Notes under the pieces: generated by a model
The model's input: only the letters and a program-made list of their open reading frames with translations
Database searches by the model: none
What the model was told of the DNA's origin: nothing
NCBI RefSeq assembly: GCF_030580935.1
Contig: NZ_JAUQOM010000011.1
Span: 1 to 64,000 of the forward strand
Direction of reading: 5' to 3'
From: Sphingobium cyanobacteriorum
GTDB taxonomy: Bacteria > Pseudomonadota > Alphaproteobacteria > Sphingomonadales > Sphingomonadaceae
DNA length: 64,000 nucleotides
Program-made: the position numbers and the translations under genes
Shown: piece after piece, positions 30,624-39,785 of the stretch
Layout of the letters: each line of letters starts with the position of its first letter
How positions within the stretch are numbered: position 1 is the first letter of the stretch

Positions 30624-31337
30624 TCATGGCTTGAGCGCGCCGGCCACCACCGGCGCCAGTTTCCGGACGATCACGGTCACGCCCCTGTCATTGGGATGGA
30701 TGCCGTCGGGCAGTTGCAACGCCCGCTGGCCGATCACCCCGTCCAGGATGAACGGGTAGAGCGTCGCATCATGGCGTTTCGCAAGGTCGGGATAGATGGG
30801 GTTGAACGCTGCCGCATAATCCGGCCCCATATTGGGCGACGCCAGCATCCCGGTCAGCACCACCTTGATCCCCCGCCGCTGCGCCTCGATCAGGATCGCG
30901 CCCAGATTGGCGCGGGTTTCCCTGGGGCTGAGGCCACGCAGCATGTCGTTGCCGCCCAGCCCCACCAGCATCAGGTCGGGCTTGCGCGGCAACCCGTCCA
31001 GCGTGAAGGCCAGCCGCGCCAGCCCCGCCGCGCTGGTATCGCCCGACACCCCGGCATTGACGACCCGCGCCTTCACTCCGCGCGCGTTCAGCGCCTGTTC
31101 CAGCACCGGGGCCAGCCCCTTGTCCTGGTCCAGATTATAGCCGGCATAGAGGCTGTCGCCGAACGCCACGACCAGCCTGGCGTCCGCCGCCGGCGCCACC
31201 ATGTTCGCCACCTGCGCGGCGTCCGCCGGCGGGGGAGGGGGCGGCGTCTTGTCCGAACAGCCGCTCGCCACATGGACAATCAGCGCCATCGCCCCATATT
31301 GCATCCATCTGCCCGCCAAGGAGCGCTCCTTCTTCAT
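30624..31337 (-). CDS. tesA: TesA-like GDSL esterase/acyl-CoA thioesterase, lipoprotein
   Basis: About 237 residues. An SGNH/GDSL hydrolase: block I GDSLYAGYN (catalytic Ser), block III GGNDML, and block V DGIHPND with the catalytic Asp and His. The N-terminus looks like a lipoprotein signal (KKER n-region, hydrophobic core, lipobox VASGC) followed by a Pro-rich linker, so it is probably anchored in the periplasm. Divergent from ybbA, the usual tesA-ybbA-ybbP arrangement. The start is uncertain: ATG 31337 overlaps the divergent ybbA ATG by two bases, TTG 31319 has AAGGAG six bases upstream, and ATG 31304 is a third option. Confidence 0.88.
   Translation of the reverse strand: MKKERSLAGRWMQYGAMALIVHVASGCSDKTPPPPPPADAAQVANMVAPAADARLVVAFGDSLYAGYNLDQDKGLAPVLEQALNARGVKARVVNAGVSGDTSAAGLARLAFTLDGLPRKPDLMLVGLGGNDMLRGLSPRETRANLGAILIEAQRRGIKVVLTGMLASPNMGPDYAAAFNPIYPDLAKRHDATLYPFILDGVIGQRALQLPDGIHPNDRGVTVIVRKLAPVVAGALKP
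31318..31331. promoter_or_regulatory. Palindromic ribosome-binding site shared by divergent genes
   Basis: AAGGAGCGCTCCTT is a perfect 14-bp palindrome, so each strand carries AAGGAG. On the plus strand it is 12 bases before the ybbA ATG; on the minus strand it is six bases before an in-frame TTG of tesA. It implies that the tesA and ybbA messages overlap at their 5' ends and that each promoter lies within the other gene. Confidence 0.5.
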
Positions 31338-32037
31338 GCATATGCCCATCGATCCTGCCACTATCGCGATCCGCGCGCAGAATGTCACCCTCTCGCTGGG
31401 CACGCGCGACGCGCCGGTGACGATCCTGAAGGGCGTGGACCTGTCCATCCTGCGCGGCGAAAGCGTCGCTCTGCTGGGGGCATCGGGATCGGGCAAAAGC
31501 TCGCTGATGGCGGTGCTCTCCGGCCTCGAACGCGCCAGCGGCGGCAGCGTGAATGTGGGCGGCGTCGATTTCGGCGCATTGGGGGAGGATGACCTGGCCC
31601 GCGCCCGGCGCGGCCGCATCGGCATCGTGCTGCAAAGCTTCCATCTGCTCCCCACCATGACTGCCCAGGAAAATGTCGCCGTGCCGCTCGAACTGGCCGG
31701 CCATGCCGACGCCTTTGCGCAAGCGGCGGAGGAACTGCGCGCGGTCGGCCTTGGCCACCGGCTCGACCATTATCCCGCGCAACTGTCGGGCGGCGAGCAG
31801 CAGCGCGTCGCCATCGCCCGTGCGGTCGCGCCGCGCCCGACGCTGATCTTCGCCGACGAACCGACCGGCAATCTCGACGCCGCCACCGGCGCGTCGATCA
31901 TGGACCTGTTGTTCGACCGCCAACGTGCGGCCGGGGCGACGTTGATGATCATCACCCATGATCCGCTGCTCGCCGAACGCTGCGGCCGCATCATCGAAAT
32001 GCGCGATGGGCAGATCGTCGCGGATCGCGCCGCATGA
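31336..32037 (+). CDS. ybbA: ABC transporter ATP-binding protein, YbbA-like
   Basis: A protein of about 233 residues, the ATPase of a MacB/LolD-type exporter. Walker A GASGSGKSS is near residue 47, signature LSGGEQQRVAIARAV near 152, Walker B LIFADEPTGNLD, and the H-loop in IITHD. ATG 31336 or 31342 are both possible. The stop overlaps the start of the permease gene by four bases. YbbA-YbbP systems act mechanically on lipophilic substrates or lipoproteins with the neighbouring TesA; the substrate is not established. Confidence 0.9.
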   Translation: MHMPIDPATIAIRAQNVTLSLGTRDAPVTILKGVDLSILRGESVALLGASGSGKSSLMAVLSGLERASGGSVNVGGVDFGALGEDDLARARRGRIGIVLQSFHLLPTMTAQENVAVPLELAGHADAFAQAAEELRAVGLGHRLDHYPAQLSGGEQQRVAIARAVAPRPTLIFADEPTGNLDAATGASIMDLLFDRQRAAGATLMIITHDPLLAERCGRIIEMRDGQIVADRAA

Positions 32038-34556
32038 ACGCGCTTGGCTGGCCGGCCGCCTGGCGCATCGCCCGCCGCGATTTGCATCTGGGCTTCCGGG
32101 GCCTCCGGCTGCTCTTCCTCTGCCTGTTCCTGGGCGTCGCCACGCTGGCGGCGATCGGCAGCCTGACATCGGCCATCACCCAGGAATTGCGCGACCGGGG
32201 CAGGGTCATACTGGGTGGCGATGTCGAAATCGCCATGACCCAGCGCGAAGCGGGCTTCGGCGACAAGCAGGCCTTTGGCCAGTTGGGCACGCTCAGCGAA
32301 ACCATCCGCATGCGTGCCATGGCGCAACGCGACGGGCAGGGCAGGGGCGACGCCCCGCCGGCCGTCCTCACCGAACTCAAGGGCGTCGACACCGCCTATC
32401 CGCTCTATGGTGCGCTCACCCTGCGCGATGCCACCTACCGCCCGCTCGACGCCGACCATATCCTGATCGGCGAAGCGCTGGCCGAACGGCTCGCCGTGCG
32501 GCGCGGGGATCGGCTGCGCTATGGCCAGGCGGACTTCACCATCGTCGCCATCATCGCCGAAGAACCCGACCGGCTGGGGGAGGGCTTCACCCTTGGCCCG
32601 GTGGCGATCGTCTCGCTGGACGGGCTGCGCCGCACCGGCCTGATCCAGCCCGGCAGCCTTTACACCAGCAAATATCGCATCCGCCTCAACCCCCGCCATG
32701 ACGCCGCCAAGGTGGTGAAGGATTGGGAAAAGGCCCGCGCCGACGAAGGCTGGAGCTTCAAGGACCGGGATCGCGCCGCCCCCGGCGCCAACCGCTTCAT
32801 CGAACGGATGGGGCAATTTCTCTCGCTGATCGGCCTTGCCGCGCTGGTGATCGCCGGCATCGGCGTCAGCAACGGCGTCGCCTCCTATCTCGCGGCCAAG
32901 CGCGGCGGCATCGCCACCTTGAAGGTGCTGGGCGCGACCTCGACCGACATCGCCCGCATCTACCGGATGCAGGTGGGGGCGGTCGCCCTGCTCGGCATCG
33001 GCGCGGGCCTGGTCGTCGGCGCGGCGCTGCCGCCGCTCGTCGTGGCGCTGGCGGGCGATGTGCTGCCGGTCAGCCCCGGTTTCCGCCTTTATCCCATGCC
33101 CCTGCTGGTCAGCGCCGCCTATGGCGCATTGATCGCCTTCCTCTTCACCTTCCCGCCGCTGGCCAAGGCCCGCACCCAGCCCGCCGCCGCCATTTTCCGT
33201 GGCGCGGTCGAAAGCCGCGCCCGGCTCGACCGCCGCAGCCTCGTCACGATGGCGATGGGCAGCCTGTTGCTCGTCGCGCTGGCGCTCGGCACCGCGCGCG
33301 AACCGCTGTTCTCCGCCGCCGTGCTGGGCGCGGTCGCCGCCGTGCTGCTCCTGCTGCTCGGTCTTGGCCTCGCCGTCAGCCGCCTCGCGCGCCGTCTGCC
33401 CCGGCCGCGCCGCCCCTTGCTGCGGCTCGCGCTCGCCAATCTCCACCGCCCCGGCGCGCAGACCGCCGCGCTGATCGTGGCGCTCGGCCTCGCGCTCACC
33501 CTGTTCGTCACCCTGGCCGGCATTGAAACCAGCCTGAATGCTGAAATCCGCAGCGTCGTCCCGAAAAAGGCCCCGGCGCAGATCGTGCTCGACATCCCCG
33601 CGCCCGACCAGGCCCGCTTCCGCGGGATCGTCGCGCAACAGGCGCCCGAAGCGCAGCTCAACATCGTCCCGGTCCTGCGTGGCACGATCACGGCCTTCGG
33701 CAAGCAGCGGGTCGCCGACCTCGACACGCTGCCCGAAGGCGCCTGGTTCCTGCGCGGCGAGCGCGGCGTCACCTACAGCGCCACCCTGCCCGAAGGCAGC
33801 GACCTGGTCGAAGGGCGATGGTGGCCCAAAGACTATCAGGGCCCGCCGCTCGTCTCGCTCGATGCGGAGGCGGCCAGGACGCTCAATATCGGTGTCGGCG
33901 ACACGCTCACCGTTTCCATCCTCGGCCGTGAGATAGAGGCGCGCATCGCTTCGCTGCGCAAAGTCAATTGGGACACGATGGGTTTCAACTATATCCTGGT
34001 TTTCTCGCCCGCCACGCTGCAATCTGCGCCGCATAGCGTGGCCGCGACCATCACCATGGACCCGCGCCACGACACGGCCATGACCCGCGCGCTGCTCAGC
34101 GCCTTTCCCGGCGTGTCGGTGATCGCGGTGGGGGACGTAATCGATCAGGTCGGCACGATCCTCACGCAAATGTCGCGCGCCATCCTCGTCGCCGCGTCGG
34201 TCGCGATCCTCGCCGGCATCGCCGTGCTGGTCGGCGCGATCGCCGCCTCGCGTCAGGCGCGCAGCTATGACAGCGTGATATTGAAGACGCTGGGCGCGAC
34301 CCGCGCGCAACTGCTGGGCGGTCAGGCGCTGGAATATGGGCTGCTCGCCGCGATCCTGGCGCTGGTGGCGCTGGGATTGGGCAGCGTGGCGGCGTGGTTC
34401 GTCATCGTCCAGGTGTTCGACTTCGGCTGGGCGCCCGACTGGCCGGTGGTGCTGGCGACGCTGGCGGGCGGGGCGTTGCTGACGCTCGGCATCGGGCTTG
34501 CCGGATCGCTGCCTTTGCTATCCGTCCGTCCGGCCCGCGCCCTGCGGCAGGTCTGA
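32034..34556 (+). CDS. ybbP: FtsX-like permease, YbbP-type
   Basis: An 840-residue inner-membrane protein with about 10 transmembrane segments: one near the N-terminus (residues 20-42) and two FtsX-like four-helix-type blocks (about 260-430 and 695-835) around large periplasmic regions. GVASYLAAKRGGIATLKVLGA and DSVILKTLGATRAQLL are the duplicated FtsX coupling segments that contact the ATPase. Length agrees with YbbP (about 800 to 850). Together with YbbA it forms a non-canonical type VII exporter. Confidence 0.9.
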   Translation: MNALGWPAAWRIARRDLHLGFRGLRLLFLCLFLGVATLAAIGSLTSAITQELRDRGRVILGGDVEIAMTQREAGFGDKQAFGQLGTLSETIRMRAMAQRDGQGRGDAPPAVLTELKGVDTAYPLYGALTLRDATYRPLDADHILIGEALAERLAVRRGDRLRYGQADFTIVAIIAEEPDRLGEGFTLGPVAIVSLDGLRRTGLIQPGSLYTSKYRIRLNPRHDAAKVVKDWEKARADEGWSFKDRDRAAPGANRFIERMGQFLSLIGLAALVIAGIGVSNGVASYLAAKRGGIATLKVLGATSTDIARIYRMQVGAVALLGIGAGLVVGAALPPLVVALAGDVLPVSPGFRLYPMPLLVSAAYGALIAFLFTFPPLAKARTQPAAAIFRGAVESRARLDRRSLVTMAMGSLLLVALALGTAREPLFSAAVLGAVAAVLLLLLGLGLAVSRLARRLPRPRRPLLRLALANLHRPGAQTAALIVALGLALTLFVTLAGIETSLNAEIRSVVPKKAPAQIVLDIPAPDQARFRGIVAQQAPEAQLNIVPVLRGTITAFGKQRVADLDTLPEGAWFLRGERGVTYSATLPEGSDLVEGRWWPKDYQGPPLVSLDAEAARTLNIGVGDTLTVSILGREIEARIASLRKVNWDTMGFNYILVFSPATLQSAPHSVAATITMDPRHDTAMTRALLSAFPGVSVIAVGDVIDQVGTILTQMSRAILVAASVAILAGIAVLVGAIAASRQARSYDSVILKTLGATRAQLLGGQALEYGLLAAILALVALGLGSVAAWFVIVQVFDFGWAPDWPVVLATLAGGALLTLGIGLAGSLPLLSVRPARALRQV

Positions 34557-34635
34557 CGGCCCGCCGCGCGGCAAACGGCGCATCGTGCCGCGCATCAGGG
34601 ATTATTCTGCGGTCCTGTCCAATGGAAAGGCCGTC

Positions 34636-35352
34636 ATGACCAACGCAACATTGATCCGCAGTTTCATCGATCTGCGCGCCTGGGCTGCCGGCGCGCCTGT
34701 CACGGTCGGGGAGGGCGACCCTTTCCTGGCTGCCCGCGCGCAGTGTCCGCTCGCCAATGGCCCGATCAGCGTCGGGCTGATCACCCTGGCGCAAGGCGCA
34801 GGCATGGTCGCCGCGATGCCCGCCGATGAATTCATCATCGTCGAATCCGGCGCCGTCCGCATCGCCGGCGGCGCGATCGACCTGACCCTTGGCGAAGGCG
34901 ACAGCCTCGTCCTGCGCGCCGGCGCGGCCTTTGCATGGTCGGCTGACACCGACACCCGCCTGTTGTTCATGCGCCGCACCGGCGGCCCGGCCGGCGATGG
35001 CGCGATCATCCCCGTCGACGCCAACGCGCCGCTGGCTCCATCAGGCGCCCCGCTCGCGGAATTGCTGGTGGGGCCGACGCCCGAATGTCGCAACCATTCG
35101 GACTGGAAATCGGAAGACGGCGAATTCATGGCCGGCACCTGGGATTCGACACCCTATTATCGCCGCGCCATGCGCTATGGCCATTTCGAACTGATGTATC
35201 TGCTCGACGGCAGCGTCACCTTCGTCGATGAAGCCGGCGCGGAAGGCATGTTCAACCGGGGCGACATCTTTCTGGTGGAACAGGGGGCCAGTTGCAGTTG
35301 GGACAGCCAGGTCCATGTGAAGAAGGTCTATTGCATCTACCGTCCCGCCTGA
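34636..35352 (+). CDS. Cupin domain protein (bicupin, DUF861-like)
   Basis: A 238-residue double-cupin protein. The first half (40-115) has ADEFIIVESGAVRIAGG and LGEGDSLVLRAG; the second half (150-235) has HFELMYLLDGSVTFVDEAG and FNRGDIFLVEQGASCSWDS. The (S)-ureidoglycine or small-molecule-binding cupin_3 family is the closest type I can name. Metal-binding histidines are few, so it may be a binding rather than a catalytic protein. It follows ybbP by about 80 bases and is convergent with copD. Confidence 0.75.
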   Translation: MTNATLIRSFIDLRAWAAGAPVTVGEGDPFLAARAQCPLANGPISVGLITLAQGAGMVAAMPADEFIIVESGAVRIAGGAIDLTLGEGDSLVLRAGAAFAWSADTDTRLLFMRRTGGPAGDGAIIPVDANAPLAPSGAPLAELLVGPTPECRNHSDWKSEDGEFMAGTWDSTPYYRRAMRYGHFELMYLLDGSVTFVDEAGAEGMFNRGDIFLVEQGASCSWDSQVHVKKVYCIYRPA

Positions 35353-35362
35353 CCGACGGGTA

Positions 35363-36226
35363 TCAGCCCATGGGATCGAGCGTCCCCAGCCACGCGACCA
35401 GGGCGATGATGGCGATGGCGGCGCTCGTTTCCACCAGCAGCGACAGCCGCAGATGCGCGATCGCGCGCTGCGGCATCGCGCTCTCCAGTGCCGGCGTCAA
35501 GCGCCAGCGATTGAGCGCCGCCAGCCCCAGCATCAGGCCGAACAGCATCAGCTTGGCGCCCAGCAGCCAGCCATAGCGGCTGGCTGCCAGATCCGGCATC
35601 TGGGCCAGTCCCACGATCATCACGCCATTGATGATCCCGCTGACCATCAATGTGGCAACGATCAGCGTTCCCATCAGGGCGAAACGCGACAGCATGGTGG
35701 CGACGCGGCGCATCTCGGCCGTGGCCGGTCGCAGCGCCAGCACGGCATGCAGCAATACCGCCAGCGCGCCGATCCAGCCCGCCGCCGCCCAGATATGGGC
35801 GACATCGGCGGCACGGTGGATCGTTCCGGCCATATCCTCGGTCGCGCCCGCATGGCCGGTCCAGGCCAGCGTTGCGGCGGCCACGGCCGCAGGGATCAGG
35901 ACCAGTTTGGGACGGCCGGCGGATGCGCATGACAGCGCCAGCAACAGCGCCCCGCCACGCACCGCCAGCACCGGGCCGATCGGCGTCATGGTCAGCAATA
36001 TCTGCGCGCTGGCCCAGTCGGGGGGGATGATCGGCGTGCCGGTCATCGCGGCGACACTTGCCAGCAGCCATAGCGCGGACAGCGCCATGCCGCCGATCGC
36101 CAGCGCCACCAGTACGCCCCGCCGACCTGCCATGCCCATGACCCACCAGAACAGCGGCAGGCCCATGAGCAGGGCAAGGTCGATCATCAACGCCAGTCGC
36201 GCGCCGATCAAAACCCCCTCGGTCAT
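35363..36226 (-). CDS. copD: Copper resistance protein CopD
   Basis: A 287-residue inner-membrane protein with about eight hydrophobic segments, of the CopD/PcoD family proposed to move copper across the inner membrane together with CopC. Conserved features include WASAQILLTMTPIGPVL and the central ADVAHIWAAAGWIGALAVLLHAVL with the family histidines. It lies four bases after copC in the same operon, divergent from the sigma/CnrX-like module. Confidence 0.88.
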   Translation of the reverse strand: MTEGVLIGARLALMIDLALLMGLPLFWWVMGMAGRRGVLVALAIGGMALSALWLLASVAAMTGTPIIPPDWASAQILLTMTPIGPVLAVRGGALLLALSCASAGRPKLVLIPAAVAAATLAWTGHAGATEDMAGTIHRAADVAHIWAAAGWIGALAVLLHAVLALRPATAEMRRVATMLSRFALMGTLIVATLMVSGIINGVMIVGLAQMPDLAASRYGWLLGAKLMLFGLMLGLAALNRWRLTPALESAMPQRAIAHLRLSLLVETSAAIAIIALVAWLGTLDPMG

Positions 36227-36230
36227 CGGT

Positions 36231-36602
36231 TTACTTGACCTTGAAGCTGTAACCGCCTTCCATCTTGTGCTGGTCGGCGCCGACGATATGCCATTTCAGG
36301 TCATAGCTGCCGGCGGGCAGGGCGCGGGGGAAGGTCAGGGTCATGGTCTTGCCTTCCACGGCGGTCTTGAATCCCTTGATCGGCATGGGGTCATGATTGG
36401 CCATGCCCGGCATTCCGGTCATCACCAGTTCCGCGCCGCTCAGCGGGGCCAGGAAGGTTTCGGAAAAGGTCAGCGTCAGCCTGGTCGGCTTGGCGACGGT
36501 CGCATTGGCGGCGGGGGTGGACGACAGCAGCTTGCTGTGCGCGCTCGCCACGCCCGGCAGTGTCAGGGCAAACGCAGCGGCGGTCAGGAACAGGCGGGTC
36601 AT
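36231..36602 (-). CDS. copC: Copper resistance protein CopC
   Basis: A 123-residue periplasmic copper chaperone. The signal peptide ends at ASA, so mature His1 (HSKLLSSTP) forms the Cu(II) brace site. The Met-rich GMPGMANHDPMP and the C-terminal SYDLKWHIVGADQHKMEG supply further copper ligands. The CopC beta-sandwich is about 100 residues, as here. It is paired with copD and transcribed away from the cnrYXH-like genes. Confidence 0.92.
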   Translation of the reverse strand: MTRLFLTAAAFALTLPGVASAHSKLLSSTPAANATVAKPTRLTLTFSETFLAPLSGAELVMTGMPGMANHDPMPIKGFKTAVEGKTMTLTFPRALPAGSYDLKWHIVGADQHKMEGGYSFKVK

Positions 36603-36752
36603 GTCAGCATCTCCAACAGGGGGGGTGTTAAGGGACATTACGCATGGACTTGCCGGACCCCTCGCGCCATGCGCATGATTTTTCCGTCTCAGTTGATGAG
36701 GGATGGGCGCTTGCATCGCGTATGATCCTGCAAGAGGACGGAGTATGATGGC

Positions 36753-37013
36753 ATGAATGATCTGGACCAGATGCTGGGCGCGGTGCGGGCGATGCCTGCC
36801 GACGCGCGGCTTGCGGACATGGAGGATGCCGTCATGATGGGGGTTGCCAAGCGCCGGGACCAGATGACCGCGCGGCGCAGCCTGATGCTGGCGGGAATCA
36901 TGGCGATCGGCATCGGCTGGATGGGCAGCATCGTGCCGGCCACGCCGGCGCAGGCCTCTCCCTTGCCCATCGGCATGTCGGACTATGCCCCCTCCCGCCT
37001 GCTTGGCCAATGA
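36753..37013 (+). CDS. Small single-pass membrane protein, CnrY-like anti-sigma candidate
   Basis: An 86-residue protein with an N-terminal cytoplasmic stretch of about 43 charged residues, one membrane helix (about 45-64, SLMLAGIMAIGIGWMGSIVP) and a short periplasmic tail. It leads a run with a CnrX-like sensor and an ECF sigma factor. This is exactly the order and size of cnrY-cnrX-cnrH in Cupriavidus, where CnrY holds the sigma factor at the membrane. Sequence similarity alone is weak; the assignment rests on topology and position. Confidence 0.6.
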   Translation: MNDLDQMLGAVRAMPADARLADMEDAVMMGVAKRRDQMTARRSLMLAGIMAIGIGWMGSIVPATPAQASPLPIGMSDYAPSRLLGQ

Positions 37014-37020
37014 GCGCCTT

Positions 37021-37458
37021 ATGACCGTGCGTCGCTATCTTCTCGTCGCGCTGGTCGCTTTCGCCGCATCGCTGGCGGCGGTGCTGGTCGCGCGGGTCTG
37101 GATCGCCCCTGAACCACAGGTGGAAAGCGAAGTCCACGCCCTGCTGCATCAGCGCCTGACCCTCGACGCGGTGCAGGAACAGCGGATTCATGCGCTGGAG
37201 GCGGCTTTCGCCACCCGCCGCGCCGCGCTGGAGGCGGCGATGCGCGCCGACAATCAACGGCTGGCCGCTGCGATCGCCGCCGAACATGGCTATGGTCCCA
37301 AGGTCGCGCAAGCGGTTGACCGATCGCATCATGTCATGGGTCAACTGCAAAAGGACACGCTCCAGCATATCTTCGCGATGCGCGCCGTGCTGCGGCCTGA
37401 CCAGGCGGCCCAGTTCGACGCCGCCGTCGTCAGGGCACTGACCCAGCCGGCCCGGTGA
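37021..37458 (+). CDS. Periplasmic heavy-metal sensor, CnrX-like
   Basis: A 145-residue protein: N-terminal membrane anchor (5-28), then an alpha-helical hairpin domain. The nickel/cobalt ligands of Cupriavidus CnrX (H42, H46, E63, H119, M123) have counterparts with identical spacing: H39 and H43 (HALLH), E60, H116 and M120 (HIFAM). It probably senses a periplasmic metal and relieves anti-sigma inhibition. It overlaps the sigma gene (GTGA). Copper neighbours make copper the first candidate signal, although the ligand set is the nickel/cobalt one. Confidence 0.82.
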   Translation: MTVRRYLLVALVAFAASLAAVLVARVWIAPEPQVESEVHALLHQRLTLDAVQEQRIHALEAAFATRRAALEAAMRADNQRLAAAIAAEHGYGPKVAQAVDRSHHVMGQLQKDTLQHIFAMRAVLRPDQAAQFDAAVVRALTQPAR

Positions 37459-38018
37459 GCGCGGCCGACTTCGAACCGGACGACCGGCAACTGGCGGCCC
37501 GCGCGCTGGCGGGGCAGCAAACGGCTTATGGCGCGCTGATGGCGCGCCATCGCGACGCTGTCTATCGTCTGGCCCGCGGTCATGTCGGCGATGGCGACGA
37601 AGCGCTCGACATCACGCAGGAAACATTCGTCGCCGCCTTCGCCGCGCTCGCCCGCTATGATGGCGCCCGGCCGTTTCGCGTCTGGATCGCCCGTATCGCG
37701 CTCAACAAATGCCGCGACTGGGCGCGTCGCCGCACCGTCCGTCGCTTCTTCGCCTTCGCCCGGCCGATCGACGACGCGCGCGACATTGCCGCGCCCGACG
37801 CCACGCCGGAGGAAGCCGCCCATTCGCGGCGTGAACTCGCCCGCATCAACGCCGCGATCGCCAGCCTGCCTGTAAACCTCAAGGACGCCCTCCTCCTGCG
37901 CACGATCGAACAGATGAGCCAGGCGGAAGCCGCGCAGGTGCTGGGCGTCACCGAAAAAGCGGTCGAAACCCGGCTCTATCGCGCCCGCGCGAAACTGGCG
38001 GAAATTTTGAGGGGTTGA
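37455..38018 (+). CDS. ECF sigma factor, CnrH-like
   Basis: A 187-residue extracytoplasmic-function sigma factor. Region 2 is at about 25-90 (MARHRDAVYRLARGHVGDGDEALDITQETFVAAFAAL, PFRVWIARIALNKCRDWARR). Region 4 is at about 130-185 (LPVNLKDALLLRTIEQMSQAEAAQVLGVTEKAVETRLYRARAKL). GTG start is chosen because it overlaps the stop of the sensor gene, coupling their translation. It lies 24 bases before copA, so it probably drives the cop operon and its own transcription. Confidence 0.88.
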   Translation: MSAADFEPDDRQLAARALAGQQTAYGALMARHRDAVYRLARGHVGDGDEALDITQETFVAAFAALARYDGARPFRVWIARIALNKCRDWARRRTVRRFFAFARPIDDARDIAAPDATPEEAAHSRRELARINAAIASLPVNLKDALLLRTIEQMSQAEAAQVLGVTEKAVETRLYRARAKLAEILRG

Positions 38019-38042
38019 ACGCCCCGCCGCGTATGATGGGGC

Positions 38043-39785
38043 ATGACCGACTTGTCCCTCGACCGCCGCACCCTCTTCAAAAGCGCCGCCGCCCTGACAC
38101 TGGCCGGTGCCTTCCCCGCCTGGGCGCGCAGCGGCACGCCGGGCCTGCATCCCGCGCCCGGCGTCCTGTCGGGCGAGACGATCGCGCTCGCCGTGGGGGA
38201 AAGCCATTTCGGCACCGGCGGACGATCGGCGCATGCGATCACCATCAACGGCACTGTCCCCGCGCCGCTCATCCGCCTGCGCGAAGGGCAGCATGTCCGC
38301 CTCGCCGTCACGAATAATCTGAAAGAGGACACGTCGATCCACTGGCACGGACTGATCGTTCCGTTCCAGATGGACGGGGTTCCCGGCGTCAGCTTCCCCG
38401 GTATCCGGCCCGGTGAAACCTTCACCTACGACTTTCCGATCCGCCAGTCGGGCACCTACTGGTATCACAGCCATTCGGGAATGCAGGAGGCGATGGGCCA
38501 TTATGGCCCGATCGTCATCGACCCCGCCGGCGTCGATCCGGTACAGGCGACCCGCGAACATGTGATCGTGCTGGCCGACTGGTCGCCGGTCCACCCGCAT
38601 ATGCTGCTCAAACGCCTCAAGCAGATGGGCGGCTATCATAATTTCCAGCGCCAGACGCTTGGCAGTCTGCTCGCGGGCAAGGATCAGGGCCTCAAGGACC
38701 GGATGGACTGGGGCAGGATGCGGATGGACCCGACCGACATTTCCGATGTCACCGGCTCCACCTACAGCTTCCTCGTCAACGGCCATGGCACGCCCGAAAA
38801 CTGGACCGGCCTGTTCACCCCCGGCGAACGTGTCCGCCTGCGCATCATCAATGCGTCCGCCATGACCAATTTCAACGTCCGCCTGCCCGGCCTGCCCATG
38901 ACCGTGGTTCAGTGTGACGGCCAGCATGTCCAGCCGGTCGACACCGACGAATTTCAGATCGGCATCGCCGAAACCTATGACGTGATCGTCCAGCCGACCG
39001 ACGCCAAAGCCTATGCCCTGATCGCCGAAGCCATCGACCGCTCCGGCCAGGTCCGCGCCACGCTCGCGCCACAGCTTGGCATGGTCGCGCCGATCCCCGA
39101 TCTGCGCCAGCGCCCGCTGCTGACGATGAAGGACATGGGGATGGACATGTCCGGCATGGACATGGGGCAGGGGGGCGTCATTGACCTCAGCCAGCCCGCC
39201 AATGACAGCATGGCCGGCCATAGCATGAAGATGCTCGACCCCTCGGTCGCGCCGGACGTACCGATGGGGCCGGGCGTCGCCACCCTTTCGTCCATGCCCG
39301 CCGATCGCACCGCCGACCGGCCCACGGGGCTGGAGGATGTCGATCATCGCGTCCTCACCTATGCCGATTTGCGCGCACTCGAACCCAATCAGGACGTGCG
39401 CACGCCGACCCGCTCGCTCGACATTCACCTGACCGCGAACATGGAACGCTATATGTGGTCCTTCGACGGGGTGAAGCTGTCCGACGGTGCCGACCCCATC
39501 GCCTTCCGCCATATGGAGCGCGTCCGCGTCACCCTCATCAACGACACGATGATGCCGCACCCCATCCATATCCACGGCCATTTCTTTCAATTACTGACCG
39601 GCGATGATCCGGCGCACAATCCGCGCAAGCATACGGTGAACGTCCTGCCCGGCGGCAAGGTCAGCTTCGACCTGACGGCCGATGCGCTGGGCGACTGGGC
39701 CTTCCACTGTCACATGCTGATGCACATGCATACGGGCATGATGCGCGTCGTCACTGTTCGTCATGTAACGGAGGACGCGGCATGA
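38043..39785 (+). CDS. copA: Multicopper oxidase CopA
   Basis: A 580-residue periplasmic copper-resistance oxidase. A twin-arginine leader LDRRTLFKSAAAL starts the protein. Cupredoxin copper motifs appear as HWHGLIVPF, WYHSHSG, HPIHIHGHFFQ and HCHMLMHMHTGMM, covering type 1, 2 and 3 sites. A Met-rich insert near residue 365 (MKDMGMDMSGMDMG) is typical for cuprous-ion oxidation by CopA/PcoA. Its stop overlaps the copB start by four bases. Confidence 0.95.
   Translation: MTDLSLDRRTLFKSAAALTLAGAFPAWARSGTPGLHPAPGVLSGETIALAVGESHFGTGGRSAHAITINGTVPAPLIRLREGQHVRLAVTNNLKEDTSIHWHGLIVPFQMDGVPGVSFPGIRPGETFTYDFPIRQSGTYWYHSHSGMQEAMGHYGPIVIDPAGVDPVQATREHVIVLADWSPVHPHMLLKRLKQMGGYHNFQRQTLGSLLAGKDQGLKDRMDWGRMRMDPTDISDVTGSTYSFLVNGHGTPENWTGLFTPGERVRLRIINASAMTNFNVRLPGLPMTVVQCDGQHVQPVDTDEFQIGIAETYDVIVQPTDAKAYALIAEAIDRSGQVRATLAPQLGMVAPIPDLRQRPLLTMKDMGMDMSGMDMGQGGVIDLSQPANDSMAGHSMKMLDPSVAPDVPMGPGVATLSSMPADRTADRPTGLEDVDHRVLTYADLRALEPNQDVRTPTRSLDIHLTANMERYMWSFDGVKLSDGADPIAFRHMERVRVTLINDTMMPHPIHIHGHFFQLLTGDDPAHNPRKHTVNVLPGGKVSFDLTADALGDWAFHCHMLMHMHTGMMRVVTVRHVTEDAA

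Noticed and set aside
30916..30931. Partial parS-like word GTTTCCCTGGGG in tesA
   Set aside because: Only the left arm and centre match the candidate parS; the right arm is absent and the word is inside a coding region, so chance is likely.
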